64,000 nt of DNA, from NCBI RefSeq assembly GCF_004005995.1, contig NZ_CP034767.1:1054001-1118000 (forward strand). Reading direction: 5' to 3'. This stretch comes from Devosia sp. 1566. Lineage in GTDB: Bacteria > Pseudomonadota > Alphaproteobacteria > Rhizobiales > Devosiaceae. The translations under genes and the position numbers were made by a program. Under the pieces are notes generated by a model. That model searched no databases. It worked only from the letters and a program-made list of their open reading frames with translations, and was not told the DNA's origin. Within the stretch, counting starts at the first letter, position 1, and each line of letters opens with the position of its first letter. This document shows positions 39,166-47,883 of the stretch, in pieces.

Positions 39166-41706
39166 ATGTCTTATGAGGCGCAAACCGTGCAGGACGCACG
39201 GATCGATATGGCTGCGCTGAGCGGGGCAGTCCTGCGGCGGCTTCCGCGCATCATCCTCGTCACGCTGGTGCTGCTCGCCGCAACCTTTGCCATCCTGATG
39301 TTCATGCCGCGCCTTTACGAGTCGACGGCCGGGATCCTGGTTGAGCCGCGCAGCAACATTTATACCCGCTCGGCCAACGAGCAGGCTCCTTCGGTGACCG
39401 GCGCGGAAGCCGGGGTCGTGTCTAGCCAGATCGAACTGATCAAGTCGCGCGACACCCTGTTGCGCGTGATCGACCAGCTCGGTCTGCGCTCGGTTGCCGA
39501 ATTCAATGGGGGCAGTGCGGGCTTTTCCCCGCTCGCTATGCTGACCCAGATGCTGGGCCGTCCCAGCGCCCCCAACAACATCGATGAAACCGTCTTGGCC
39601 AATATCTACGATCGGCTCACCGTGATCCAGGAGCGCGACTCGCGCATCATCTCGGTGATCTTCCGCTCGACCGATCCGCAGCGGGCCGCCGAAATCGCCA
39701 ATGCCATTGCCGCGGCCCATGTGGCGCGCCGCGCCGAGCTGTCTCTTTCCGACACCGCCGAGGCCTCGGGCTGGCTCGATGCCGAGATCCAGAAACTGCG
39801 CAGCCGCGTCACCGAAGCCGAGGCCGCCGTCGCCAACTTCAAGGTCGACAACGACCTCTTTGTTGGCAACAACAATACCAGTCTCGTCGACCAGCAGCTT
39901 TCCACCATTGCGACCCAGATCAACGCCGCCCAGGAGCGCAAGAACGCCGCCCTGTCGCGCGCTGCCTTGATTCGCGGCCTCTTGGAGCGCGGCCAGCCCA
40001 TCGACGGCGTCGCCGATGTGCGCGACTCCGCCGTGATCCAGCAGCTCAGCCAGGAAAAGGCGCGCCTCCAGGGCGAGCGGGCCCAGCTTTCGGCGACCCT
40101 GCTCGGCAACCATCCCAATATCCGCGCCGCCGACGCCCAGATCAACGAACTCAACAACCAGATCGCCATCGAGGGCCGCCGCGTCGCCGAAGCGCTCGAA
40201 GCGGAAGCCCAGATCGAGGCCGATGTGGAAGCATCGCTCCGTGGTGATCTCACCACCGCCAAGACCTCGGCCTCCACCGCGACCCAGGACACCGTCACCC
40301 TCGACAGCCTTCAGCGCGAAGCCGCGGCCCAGCGCAATCTGCTCGAAGGCTACCTGCAGCGCTACAGCGAAGCCGCGTCGCGCACTGACACCAACTCGAC
40401 TCTCCCCGATGTGCGGGTGGTGACCATGGCCGCTCCCGCCGTCACCCCTTCTTCGCCACGCACCCAGTTCACCTTGATCCTGGTGGGGCTGGCTTCCCTG
40501 CTGCTCCAGCTGGGCCTCGTGATCTTCAACGAGCTGATCTCGGGCCGCGCCATCGCCCCCGCGCGCACCGTCGTTGTGCAGCGCAACCAGGATGAGCTCG
40601 ACGCCGTCCCCTTCCAGGAAGCCGAGCTCGAGCCCGACCAGCGTTGGGAAGAACCCGAGCCCGCCACCGCCGAACTGGGCCCCGAAGCCGCGCACCTGAT
40701 CGACGCCGACGAGCCCCTGCATCGCTATGCCGAGCCCGTCTTTGCCGACGAGCCCGATGTCGTTACGCTCGCTGACGAGGCCGAGGCCGAGGACAACGAG
40801 GATGAGGACGCCGAGGACGAGGATGAGCCCGTCATGATCGAGGTTCCTGTGGTCGCCCAGGCCGAGCCCCTCGTACCCGTCGTGGTGGTCCCCGTCCTCG
40901 CTGCGCCACCGCCAGCCGACGAAGCTGAGCCCGAGCCTGTTGCGAGCGACGAAGATGAGGCGGACGTTCCCGCCCCCGAGCAGGTTTCCGCCGAAGACGG
41001 CCATGCCCGCCTGCGCCGCGCCCTGCTTGAAGTCGCGCCCGATCTCGTGGTCGAGGACCAGCCCGAACAGCAAACCATTCCCGACGCCCTGGCCCACGCC
41101 TATGCCGCATCCCATCTGGACACGCCGCGCCTCCACTATCGCGATGAAAAACTGCCCGACACCGTCGCCTTCAGCGACCTGGCTGCCGATCTCGCACTCG
41201 GCCGCACCCGCCTCGTGATCCTGGCCGGTCTCGCCGGTCATGACGAAAGCGCCGCTATGGCCGAGGAACTGGTGGGCGATGCCCTTGCTAGGGGTCTCAG
41301 CGTCGCTTTGGTTGATGCGGGCAGCGCCCGCCTCACCGAGGAGCCCGGCCTGTCCGATCTGACCAATGAAGCGGCAAGCTTTGGCGAAGTCGTGCACAAA
41401 TCGGCCGACAACAGCTTTGCCGAAGTGCCCTGGGGCCAGTCCCCGATGCTCGATCGCCGCTCCACGAGGCCCGTGACCCTGGTTGAAGCTCTGGGCGACA
41501 TCTATGAGGTCGTGGTGCTGCTGACCGGTCCCGCTGGCCCCAATTCCACCCTGCCCATGTTTGAGGCGCTCGATGGCCGGGTTATCCTCGTCACCGCCTC
41601 CATCGACAATGTCGACCAGATCGAGCAAACCCGCGAGCAGATGCTGGAGGCCGGTTTCGGGCTGGTGGAAGTCGCGTCCTTCCCCGAAGAACGTGTCGCG
41701 GCCTGA
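39166..41706 (+). CDS. Wzz/GumC-type co-polymerase fused to a degenerate BY-kinase-like domain
   Basis: The 846-residue inner-membrane protein likely controls polysaccharide chain length and bridges to the outer-membrane exporter. It has a helix near 28-48, a Wzz domain (YESTAGILVEPRSN), a long periplasmic coiled coil, a second helix near 432-455, a ~170-residue acidic Pro/Glu-rich cytoplasmic linker, and a C-terminal domain laid out like a bacterial tyrosine kinase. In that domain the Walker A position reads AGLAGHDESAAMAEEL without GK[ST], and Walker B-like VVVLLTGPAG lacks its Asp. There is no Tyr-rich tail. It is probably kinase-dead and structural. The deacetylase gene follows after 8 bp. 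Confidence 0.88.
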   Translation: MSYEAQTVQDARIDMAALSGAVLRRLPRIILVTLVLLAATFAILMFMPRLYESTAGILVEPRSNIYTRSANEQAPSVTGAEAGVVSSQIELIKSRDTLLRVIDQLGLRSVAEFNGGSAGFSPLAMLTQMLGRPSAPNNIDETVLANIYDRLTVIQERDSRIISVIFRSTDPQRAAEIANAIAAAHVARRAELSLSDTAEASGWLDAEIQKLRSRVTEAEAAVANFKVDNDLFVGNNNTSLVDQQLSTIATQINAAQERKNAALSRAALIRGLLERGQPIDGVADVRDSAVIQQLSQEKARLQGERAQLSATLLGNHPNIRAADAQINELNNQIAIEGRRVAEALEAEAQIEADVEASLRGDLTTAKTSASTATQDTVTLDSLQREAAAQRNLLEGYLQRYSEAASRTDTNSTLPDVRVVTMAAPAVTPSSPRTQFTLILVGLASLLLQLGLVIFNELISGRAIAPARTVVVQRNQDELDAVPFQEAELEPDQRWEEPEPATAELGPEAAHLIDADEPLHRYAEPVFADEPDVVTLADEAEAEDNEDEDAEDEDEPVMIEVPVVAQAEPLVPVVVVPVLAAPPPADEAEPEPVASDEDEADVPAPEQVSAEDGHARLRRALLEVAPDLVVEDQPEQQTIPDALAHAYAASHLDTPRLHYRDEKLPDTVAFSDLAADLALGRTRLVILAGLAGHDESAAMAEELVGDALARGLSVALVDAGSARLTEEPGLSDLTNEAASFGEVVHKSADNSFAEVPWGQSPMLDRRSTRPVTLVEALGDIYEVVVLLTGPAGPNSTLPMFEALDGRVILVTASIDNVDQIEQTREQMLEAGFGLVEVASFPEERVAA

Positions 41707-41714
41707 ACCGCGCC

Positions 41715-42749
41715 ATGTCGCTCAAATACACCGCCATCCGGGCCATGTTCGAGGCCTTGTGGCTGTCCCGGCTACCGGGCCTTGTGCGCACGCTGTCGAG
41801 CGCGCGGGGCGTGATCTTCACGCTCCACCGCGTCTTGCCCGAAACCCCGCCCGATTTCTCGCCCAACGCGATCCTCCAGATCGAGCCCGCCTTCCTGGAC
41901 TACGTGATCGAGCGGCTGCGCGACCTCGGGGTCGACATTGTCTCCCTCGATGAGGCCATCGCGCGCCTGGCCGCCCCTGCCAAGACCCGCCCCTTTGCCG
42001 TTCTCACCTTTGACGACGCCTACAAGGACAATCTCCACTACGCGCTGCCCATCCTCGAGCGCCACGCGGCTCCTTTTACCCTTTATGTACCCACCGCCCT
42101 GGTCGATGGCACTGGCGATGTCTGGTGGCAGGCCATCGAGGACATCACCGCCGCCAATAACCGCATCGCCATCGCTGACGAGCCCGCCCCGCGCGACGCC
42201 CTGACAACAGCCGAGAAACAAGCCGCCTACGATGCACTCTACTGGCGTATGCGCCAGATGCCCGAGCCCGACCGCGTCGCGCTGCTCCATCGTTTCGCCG
42301 CCGACCACGGCTTTGATCTGGCCGCTCATTGCCGCGAACTGATCATGGATTGGGCCGAACTCGCCACGATTGCCGCCAATCCGCTCTGCAGCATCGGCGC
42401 CCACACTGTGCATCATTATGAACTCGCCAAGCTTCCCCCGGACGAGGCCCGCGAGGAAATGCAGCGCTCCGCCGAAATCATCGGCACCCGCCTCGGCACC
42501 CGCCCGGCCCATCTGTCCTATCCCATCGGCGGCCCGGCCTCGGCCGGGGAGCGCGAATTCGCCGCCGCCCGCGAACTCGGCTTTGCTTCGGCCGTCACCA
42601 CCCGGCCGGGCGGGCTTTACCCGCACCACGCCCAGACGCTCCACGCGCTCCCACGCGTGTCGCTCAATGGCCTCTTCCAAAACCGTCGCTATGTGGATGT
42701 GTTTGCGACCGGGGCGCTCTTCACCTGGCTGGGCAAGATCGGTGCTTAA
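41715..42749 (+). CDS. polysaccharide deacetylase (NodB domain, HfsH-like)
   Basis: The 344-residue enzyme should remove acetyl groups from N-acetylated sugars of the exopolysaccharide. The NodB motif 1 reads AVLTFDDAYKDN (both Asp present), motif 2 resembles HTVHHYEL, and later motifs include AHLSYPIGGP. In holdfast and unipolar-polysaccharide loci a similar deacetylase is needed for adhesion. It starts 8 bp after the Wzz-like gene, indicating one operon. There is no signal peptide, so it may be cytoplasmic or membrane-associated. Confidence 0.9.
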   Translation: MSLKYTAIRAMFEALWLSRLPGLVRTLSSARGVIFTLHRVLPETPPDFSPNAILQIEPAFLDYVIERLRDLGVDIVSLDEAIARLAAPAKTRPFAVLTFDDAYKDNLHYALPILERHAAPFTLYVPTALVDGTGDVWWQAIEDITAANNRIAIADEPAPRDALTTAEKQAAYDALYWRMRQMPEPDRVALLHRFAADHGFDLAAHCRELIMDWAELATIAANPLCSIGAHTVHHYELAKLPPDEAREEMQRSAEIIGTRLGTRPAHLSYPIGGPASAGEREFAAARELGFASAVTTRPGGLYPHHAQTLHALPRVSLNGLFQNRRYVDVFATGALFTWLGKIGA

Positions 42750-42955
42750 GCGCTGTCGGGCTTGGCCATCCAGCGGATGATCGCCATGGCCGGCAAGCAC
42801 CAGCCCATGCCCACCACCAGAAAATAAACGATCAACACCAGCGGATGCAGGTCCGGCGGAAGTTGCAGATAGATCGCCGTGCCGATCCACAACCAGGCCA
42901 CGATGGATCCCAGCAGCAAAACGATGCCGATCAACTTGCGGTTACGCTGGGTCAT
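42746..42955 (-). CDS. DUF2842 small membrane protein
   Basis: The ~69-residue protein has two hydrophobic helices (LIGIVLLLGSIVAWLWIGTA and VLIVYFLVVGMGWCLPA) and the RWM tail of DUF2842, a family found next to ctaA in alphaproteobacteria and of unknown function. Its TAA overlaps the convergent deacetylase stop. An ATG three codons upstream is also possible. It is divergent from ctaA. Confidence 0.88.
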   Translation of the reverse strand: MTQRNRKLIGIVLLLGSIVAWLWIGTAIYLQLPPDLHPLVLIVYFLVVGMGWCLPAMAIIRWMAKPDSA

Positions 42956-43034
42956 GTGCGGCAACGCGCCTGTTGCGAGAAAGGATGGCCGGGCATACCA
43001 CTCGGCAGCCTTTCACGATACCGGGAATACACCC

Positions 43035-44162
43035 GTGACTCTTGTCCACGATGCCGCACTGAGCCCTGCCATTTCGCCAGCCGCCGATCGCCTGCGTCCG
43101 GTGCGCATCTGGCTTTATGGCCTGGCCGCCTTTGTGTTGCTGATCGTGGTTGTGGGCGGCATCACCCGGCTAACCGAATCGGGCCTGTCCATCACCAGCT
43201 GGAAGCCGATCACCGGCGCCATTCCCCCGCTGACCGAAGCCGATTGGCTCGCAGAATTCGAAGCCTACAAGCAGATCCCGCAATATCAGGTCAACAACAC
43301 CTGGATGTCGCTGGCCGACTTCAAGATGATCTTCTTTTGGGAGTGGTTCCACCGCCTGCTCGGCCGGGTGCTGGGCTTCCTCTTCATTGTGCCCTTCGTT
43401 GTTTTCCTGTTCCAGAAGCGCCTGCCGCGCACGCTGGCGCTGCCGCTGTTCGGCCTTTTCCTGCTCGGTGGTTTTCAGGGCGCGCTGGGCTGGTGGATGG
43501 TGTCTTCGGGGCTGACGGAACTCACCTCGGTGTCGCAATACCGCCTCGCCGCTCACCTCACGGCTGCCGGCGTACTGCTGATCGCACTGACCTATGTGCC
43601 CCGCTCCATCGATCCAAGGCCGGTAACGGGGCAGGTGAGTGCCAAGCACCTCTGGAGCGCCGGGCTGCTTCTTGTTCTCATCATGATCCAGATCGCGGCC
43701 GGCGCCTTTGTTGCCGGGCTTGATGCCGGCATGGGCTATAATACTTGGCCTCTCATGGACGGTGCCCTTGTTCCCAACGGCCTTGGGGCCATGCAGCCGG
43801 GCTGGCGCAATCTTTTCGAGAACAACCTGACCGTTCAGTTCAACCACCGCATGATCGCCTACGGCATCGTGCTGTATATGGTCTGGCTGCTTTGGGCGCA
43901 GGCGAGGGCAGGGGGCTTTGCCGGCGTTCACCGCTGGCTGCCGCGCCTCGCTGTGATCGTGCTGCTCCAGGTAGTCCTGGGCATTTCCACCCTCCTGTCC
44001 CAGGTGCAGATCGACCTTGCCGTGGCCCACCAGGCCGTGGCCTTCATCCTCGCCGGCGCGGTAACGCTATACTTGGCCGATCTGCTACGCGCCGCGCGCT
44101 CAGCTGGCGTCCAGCGCACGGCTTCCCCCGTCTCAGTCGGCCTTGCAGAATCGATGCGGTAA
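43035..44162 (+). CDS. ctaA: heme A synthase (COX15/CtaA)
   Basis: CtaA oxidises heme O to heme A for cytochrome c oxidase. The 375-residue protein has eight membrane helices. The four heme-ligand histidines lie in WFHRLLGR, RLAAHLTAA, FNHRMIAYG and VAHQAVAF. The N-terminal signature GGITRLTESGLSITSWKPITG identifies the COX15 subgroup. The GTG at 43035 is preferred by homology; longer in-frame starts would overlap the divergent DUF2842 gene. Confidence 0.94.
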   Translation: MTLVHDAALSPAISPAADRLRPVRIWLYGLAAFVLLIVVVGGITRLTESGLSITSWKPITGAIPPLTEADWLAEFEAYKQIPQYQVNNTWMSLADFKMIFFWEWFHRLLGRVLGFLFIVPFVVFLFQKRLPRTLALPLFGLFLLGGFQGALGWWMVSSGLTELTSVSQYRLAAHLTAAGVLLIALTYVPRSIDPRPVTGQVSAKHLWSAGLLLVLIMIQIAAGAFVAGLDAGMGYNTWPLMDGALVPNGLGAMQPGWRNLFENNLTVQFNHRMIAYGIVLYMVWLLWAQARAGGFAGVHRWLPRLAVIVLLQVVLGISTLLSQVQIDLAVAHQAVAFILAGAVTLYLADLLRAARSAGVQRTASPVSVGLAESMR

Positions 44163-44213
44163 TATAATACCGCGTCTGTAAGCGCTTGTTTCTGCTGGCG
44201 ATTTTATTCGTAC

Positions 44214-44242
44214 TTGACGGGAGCTCATTCTCCCACTACACG
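44214..44242 (+). promoter_or_regulatory. candidate sigma-70 promoter of rplM-rpsI
   Basis: TTGACG is followed after exactly 17 bases by TACACG, 70 bp before the rplM ATG. The -35 box is near consensus and the -10 box is weak. The position suits the ribosomal protein operon. Confidence 0.4.
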
Positions 44243-44311
44243 GCCAGTCGAACATGCCGGAAACCGCTCGTGAGTGGTCGTCGGCAGGCATAGCTTTCTA
44301 AGGATATCAAC

Positions 44312-44776
44312 ATGACCACTTACTCGGCAAAACCGAGCGAGATCGACAAGAAGTGGCTCCTGATCGACGCCGAAGGGCTGGTCGTCGGCCGCCTCGCGTC
44401 AATCATCGCTTCGCGTCTGCGCGGCAAGCACAAGCCCACTTTCACGCCTCACATGGACATGGGTGACAACATCATCGTCATCAATGCCGACAAGGTGAAG
44501 CTGACCGGCCGCAAGCTCGATCAGCACCGCTTTTACTGGCACACCGGCTACCCCGGCGGCATCAAGGACCGGACTGCCCGCGAGCTGCTGGAAGGCCGCT
44601 TCCCCGAGCGCGTTCTGGAAAACGCCGTGCGCCGCATGATGCCTGGTGGCCCGCTGACCCGCGCCCAGCTCAAGAATCTGCGCGTCTATTCGGGTGCCGA
44701 GCATCCCCACGAGGCTCAGGCTCCCGAGCAGCTCGATGTTGCCGCGATGAACTCCAAGAATGTGAGGGCTAAGTAA
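44312..44776 (+). CDS. rplM: 50S ribosomal protein L13
   Basis: L13 binds 23S rRNA early in 50S assembly. The 154-residue protein shows [20 protein letters not shown], the [19 protein letters not shown] block and [20 protein letters not shown], all canonical. Its stop shares one base with the rpsI start. AAGGA lies seven bases before the ATG. Confidence 0.98.
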   Translation: MTTYSAKPSEIDKKWLLIDAEGLVVGRLASIIASRLRGKHKPTFTPHMDMGDNIIVINADKVKLTGRKLDQHRFYWHTGYPGGIKDRTARELLEGRFPERVLENAVRRMMPGGPLTRAQLKNLRVYSGAEHPHEAQAPEQLDVAAMNSKNVRAK

Positions 44777-45258
44777 TGGCCGAGACCATCAACTCTCTTG
44801 AAGACCTTGGCACTTCCACTGTTGCCCCGGCCGTCAACACCGCTCCCGTCCATGTCCAGAAGCTCGACGCGCAGGGCCGCGCCTATGCCACCGGCAAGCG
44901 CAAGAACGCCGTTGCACGCGTCTGGATCAAGCCGGGCAAGGGCAATCTGGTGATCAATGGCCGCGAATTCGCTGCCTATTTCGCTCGTCCCGTGCTGCAG
45001 CTCATCGTCAAGCAGCCCATCGTCGCGACCGAACGCACCGACCAGTATGACGTCACCGTCACTGTTGCCGGCGGCGGTCTGTCCGGCCAGGCCGGTGCCG
45101 TTCGTCACGGCATCTCCAAGGCCCTCAACTTCTTCGAGCCGGACCTGCGTCCCGTGCTCAAGAAGGGCGGCTTCCTGACCCGCGACGCCCGCGTCGTCGA
45201 GCGCAAGAAGTACGGCAAGGCCAAGGCCCGCAAGTCCTTCCAGTTCTCCAAGCGCTAA
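44776..45258 (+). CDS. rpsI: 30S ribosomal protein S9
   Basis: S9 contacts P-site tRNA through its C-terminal tail. The 160 residues comprise an N-terminal extension of ~35, then [35 protein letters not shown] and the basic end KSFQFSKR. It is translated from an ATG overlapping the rplM stop. A strong terminator follows. Confidence 0.98.
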   Translation: MAETINSLEDLGTSTVAPAVNTAPVHVQKLDAQGRAYATGKRKNAVARVWIKPGKGNLVINGREFAAYFARPVLQLIVKQPIVATERTDQYDVTVTVAGGGLSGQAGAVRHGISKALNFFEPDLRPVLKKGGFLTRDARVVERKKYGKAKARKSFQFSKR

Positions 45259-45285
45259 GCTTCGGATTTTTCATTCGCGACTACG

Positions 45286-45316
45286 AAAAGGGCCGGGCAA
45301 CCGGCCCTTTTCTTTT
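45286..45316 (+). terminator. Rho-independent terminator after rpsI
   Basis: AAAAGGGCCGG and CCGGCCCTTTT form a perfect 11-bp stem with a GCAA loop, ending in TTTTCTTTT. Confidence 0.92.
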
Positions 45317-45464
45317 GCGGTGAAGGCTCGTGCTGCTTAGTCCCGCACCAGATGCTCATCCCTATCTCCCCCCATCGCTTCCATCCCTTGAGGGGAGGCG
45401 CCCACATCCCCACTTCCCATCCTCCCCCACCCGCCTATATGTGACGGGCCTCCGGACCCCCGCC

Positions 45465-46103
45465 ATGCCCAGCCTCGTTACCCGCTTCCACCTGCTTTTG
45501 TTTGGCGTCACCCTGGCCATCGCCGGGGTCGCCCTCATCCATGTGCCCGAGGGCTATGTCTTTGTGGCCCATTGGCAGGGCAGCACCGCCGATTGGGCCT
45601 GGCCGCGCGACATTGCCCTGGCGGTCCCCCCGATGGTTGAACTGGCGCTGATGGGCGGCTTCTGGCTGCTCGGTCGTCGCCTGTCCAATAAGCAATTGGC
45701 CGATACCCGCCACATCCTCGATCCCGCCCTGACCCTCGCGCTTGCCATTGCCACGGCATGCCAGTTCGCCCTTCTGATGCAGGGTGTCGGCTCCGATCTC
45801 GACTTTTTCCGCGCCACCGCCTTTGTGCTGGCTGGCGTCCTCCTCGTGCTGGCCGCAGTGCTGTTTGAGGCTGAGCGCCACACCTATCGCGGCTTGCGCC
45901 TGCCTTGGCCGATCGCCTCCGAACGCGCCTGGCGCCTCGTCCACCGCCTGACCGGCCTGTCCTGCGCAGCCTTGGCCTGCCTCCTGATCTGGCTCGGCTG
46001 GATGGATGCCGGGGCCGGCCCACTGGTTCTGGCCATGGGCGCGAGCCTGCTGGCCGTTCCCCTGCTGGGCGCGACCCTCAGTGCACTGACGCGCCGCCTG
46101 TAA
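45465..46103 (+). CDS. six-helix membrane protein, possibly DUF1648/SdpI-like
   Basis: The 212-residue protein has about six hydrophobic helices. The start resembles DUF1648 proteins: a helix, then VPEGYVFVAHWQGSTADW (compare the Pro-x-His-x-x-x-Gly pattern of SdpI-like proteins), then a second helix. This similarity is weak and I do not assign function. The ATG at 45465 is chosen since upstream in-frame sequence consists of a decayed C-rich repeat (45366-45430). It is flanked by terminators, so it is monocistronic. Confidence 0.6.
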   Translation: MPSLVTRFHLLLFGVTLAIAGVALIHVPEGYVFVAHWQGSTADWAWPRDIALAVPPMVELALMGGFWLLGRRLSNKQLADTRHILDPALTLALAIATACQFALLMQGVGSDLDFFRATAFVLAGVLLVLAAVLFEAERHTYRGLRLPWPIASERAWRLVHRLTGLSCAALACLLIWLGWMDAGAGPLVLAMGASLLAVPLLGATLSALTRRL

Positions 46104-46119
46104 CAGGCCCGGCATCAAC

Positions 46120-46147
46120 AAAAGGGGAGGCCCCTGCCTCCCCTTTT
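46120..46147. terminator. bidirectional terminator
   Basis: AAAAGGGGAGGC, a CCCT loop and GCCTCCCCTTTT form a perfect 12-bp stem with T-runs on both strands, between the convergent membrane-protein and glycosyltransferase genes. Confidence 0.9.
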
Positions 46148-46167
46148 TCTTTGTCTCGCAACGCGCC

Positions 46168-47472
46168 TCAGCCCACGAGCTTGAGCGCCGGGCGCCGCGG
46201 CTTGGTGCGCACCGGCTTGTAATTGGCCATCACGCCTTCGATCACGTCGATCGCCTTGCCCGTGCCGTCCTCGGCCTGCAGCAATTCGGCGATCTCGCCG
46301 GCATTGCGCCGATAGGTCTCGTTGGTGCTGAGGTCCTGCAGCGCGGCCGCCAATATCTCGGCGGTCAGCTTGCGCAACCGCACCGGCTTGGGCCCGCAGC
46401 CCATCTCATACACGCGCCGCCCCCAATAAGGCTGGTCGATCGCCTGTGGCACCACAAAGGTCGGCCGCCCCAGATGCAGCCCCGCCGAGGTTGTGCCCGC
46501 CCCACCGTGATGCACCACCCCGCTGACATAGCGGAACAGCTTGTCATGCGGCGCCTTTTCGAAGGCAAAGATGCTGTCGGGCAAATCGGACGGATCGATC
46601 CCGCCCCAGCCGCGCGCCACCACCGCCCGGCCGCCCCACAGCCGCACGGCCTCTTTCAAAATCTGCGTATTGCGCTCCGCCCCGAAGGGCATGGAGCCAA
46701 AGCCGATATAAACCGGCGCATCCCCGGCAGCCAGGAACCGCTGGAACTCGGGGGAGGGGTGCCAGTCATCATGCGTCTTGAGCTGCCAATAGCCCGTCAC
46801 CAGCGCGGTCTTGGGCCAGTCGCGCGGCCGCGGCGATACAGCTTCCGAATAGGCATAAAGCGTCGTCAGCGGCGTGCCCTCGGTATTGGTGAACAGCCCG
46901 CCCATCAGCCGCGCATCTAGCCCCATCAGCTCGCGCCGCAGCTTGTTGCGCGGCAGGTTCCAATAGGCCTGCTGCACGGTCGCCGCCGTATAGGACAGCT
47001 TGTTGAGCGCCGGCCCCAGATCATTGCCCACATAATACATGCAGAGCGGAAACTCGCTGGTCGAGTTGAGCGGCTGCAGCGCCGTCATGATCGCGGGAAT
47101 CTTGAGCGCTTCGGCAATGTCGATGCCAAAGCTGGTATTCATGTTAATGATGATCGCGTCGCACCCCTGGCACATATTCCAGGCGTGGCGCGCCGCCGTA
47201 TCCACGATCTGCTGGCCCTGGCGCAACAGCGCGGGCGCATTGATCAGCATGGATTGGCTCATCGCGTTCTCGAACCGCGATTGCTGCAAAAATGCCTGGA
47301 TGGAGGGTCCGAGGGAATGGAATTCGACGCCCCGGCTTTCGATCAGGTCCTTGAACTCTTCGGAAGCCCCAAGCACCGTCTCGTAACCGCGCTCCTGCAG
47401 GGCGATTGCGAGGGCCAGGTAAGGTTGAACGTCGCCTTGCGTTCCAATCGTCACCAAGGCTATGCGCTTCAA
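46168..47472 (-). CDS. family 1 (UGT/MGT-like) glycosyltransferase
   Basis: The 434-residue GT-B enzyme begins RIALVTIGTQGDVQPYLALA, the glycine-rich acceptor-side motif of sterol and macrolide glucosyltransferases. It carries VYIGFGSMPFG before the linker and the donor signature HHGGAGTTSAGLHLGRPTFV with PQAIDQPYWG. Such enzymes glycosylate lipids, carotenoids or small hydrophobic molecules; the acceptor here is unknown. It is a single gene, with the 411-bp space upstream presumably holding its promoter. Confidence 0.9.
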   Translation of the reverse strand: MKRIALVTIGTQGDVQPYLALAIALQERGYETVLGASEEFKDLIESRGVEFHSLGPSIQAFLQQSRFENAMSQSMLINAPALLRQGQQIVDTAARHAWNMCQGCDAIIINMNTSFGIDIAEALKIPAIMTALQPLNSTSEFPLCMYYVGNDLGPALNKLSYTAATVQQAYWNLPRNKLRRELMGLDARLMGGLFTNTEGTPLTTLYAYSEAVSPRPRDWPKTALVTGYWQLKTHDDWHPSPEFQRFLAAGDAPVYIGFGSMPFGAERNTQILKEAVRLWGGRAVVARGWGGIDPSDLPDSIFAFEKAPHDKLFRYVSGVVHHGGAGTTSAGLHLGRPTFVVPQAIDQPYWGRRVYEMGCGPKPVRLRKLTAEILAAALQDLSTNETYRRNAGEIAELLQAEDGTGKAIDVIEGVMANYKPVRTKPRRPALKLVG

Positions 47473-47883
47473 GATTGGACCTCGTCATCCGCTGCATGTG
47501 GTGCGGAAATCGGCCTGCGGCAGACCATTTACAATACCCGGGTCAGCATTTATGAACAACGAACCTTTAGCCGGTTTTCATAACTACGTCGCATCTTAAG
47601 GGCAAGAGTCATGCCGTTCCCCACATGATTGCATTGGTTGGAGCCTTGCTCGCCGGCAGTCCCGTGGCAGCCGCCACGGTCGGGGCAGCGGCGAACGCCC
47701 GCTAGCTCTTCCCGCTGGGCCACGCTGTTGGCCGGGAAGAGCCGAACAAATCTGCGATCCCTTCGAGAACGCTTAACCCTGTTCAAACCATAATTCCGCG
47801 ACAATAAGCCAGTCTGTTGCAGACTGCGCGGCCCCAGCGCGTTGTCGCTAGCAAGGTCCCACCCCGGACCGCCCGAGGATTCC
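47473..47883. other. 411-bp intergenic region with a 26-codon frame and a strong inverted repeat
   Basis: No recognised gene. It contains a 26-codon frame at 47625-47705 encoding a small hydrophobic Ala-rich peptide (MIALVGALLAGSPVAAATV). Overlapping its stop is a perfect 10-bp inverted repeat, GCTCTTCCCG at 47705-47714 and its complement at 47733-47742, with an 18-base loop. It could be a leader peptide, a small RNA or chance. The rest must hold the divergent promoters of the glycosyltransferase and aminotransferase genes. Confidence 0.4.

Noticed and set aside
39070..41628. 852-codon minus-strand frame opposite the Wzz-like gene
   Set aside because: Longer than the real gene by chance, but low-complexity Gly/Val/Asp and no domain; the plus-strand product has Wzz features.
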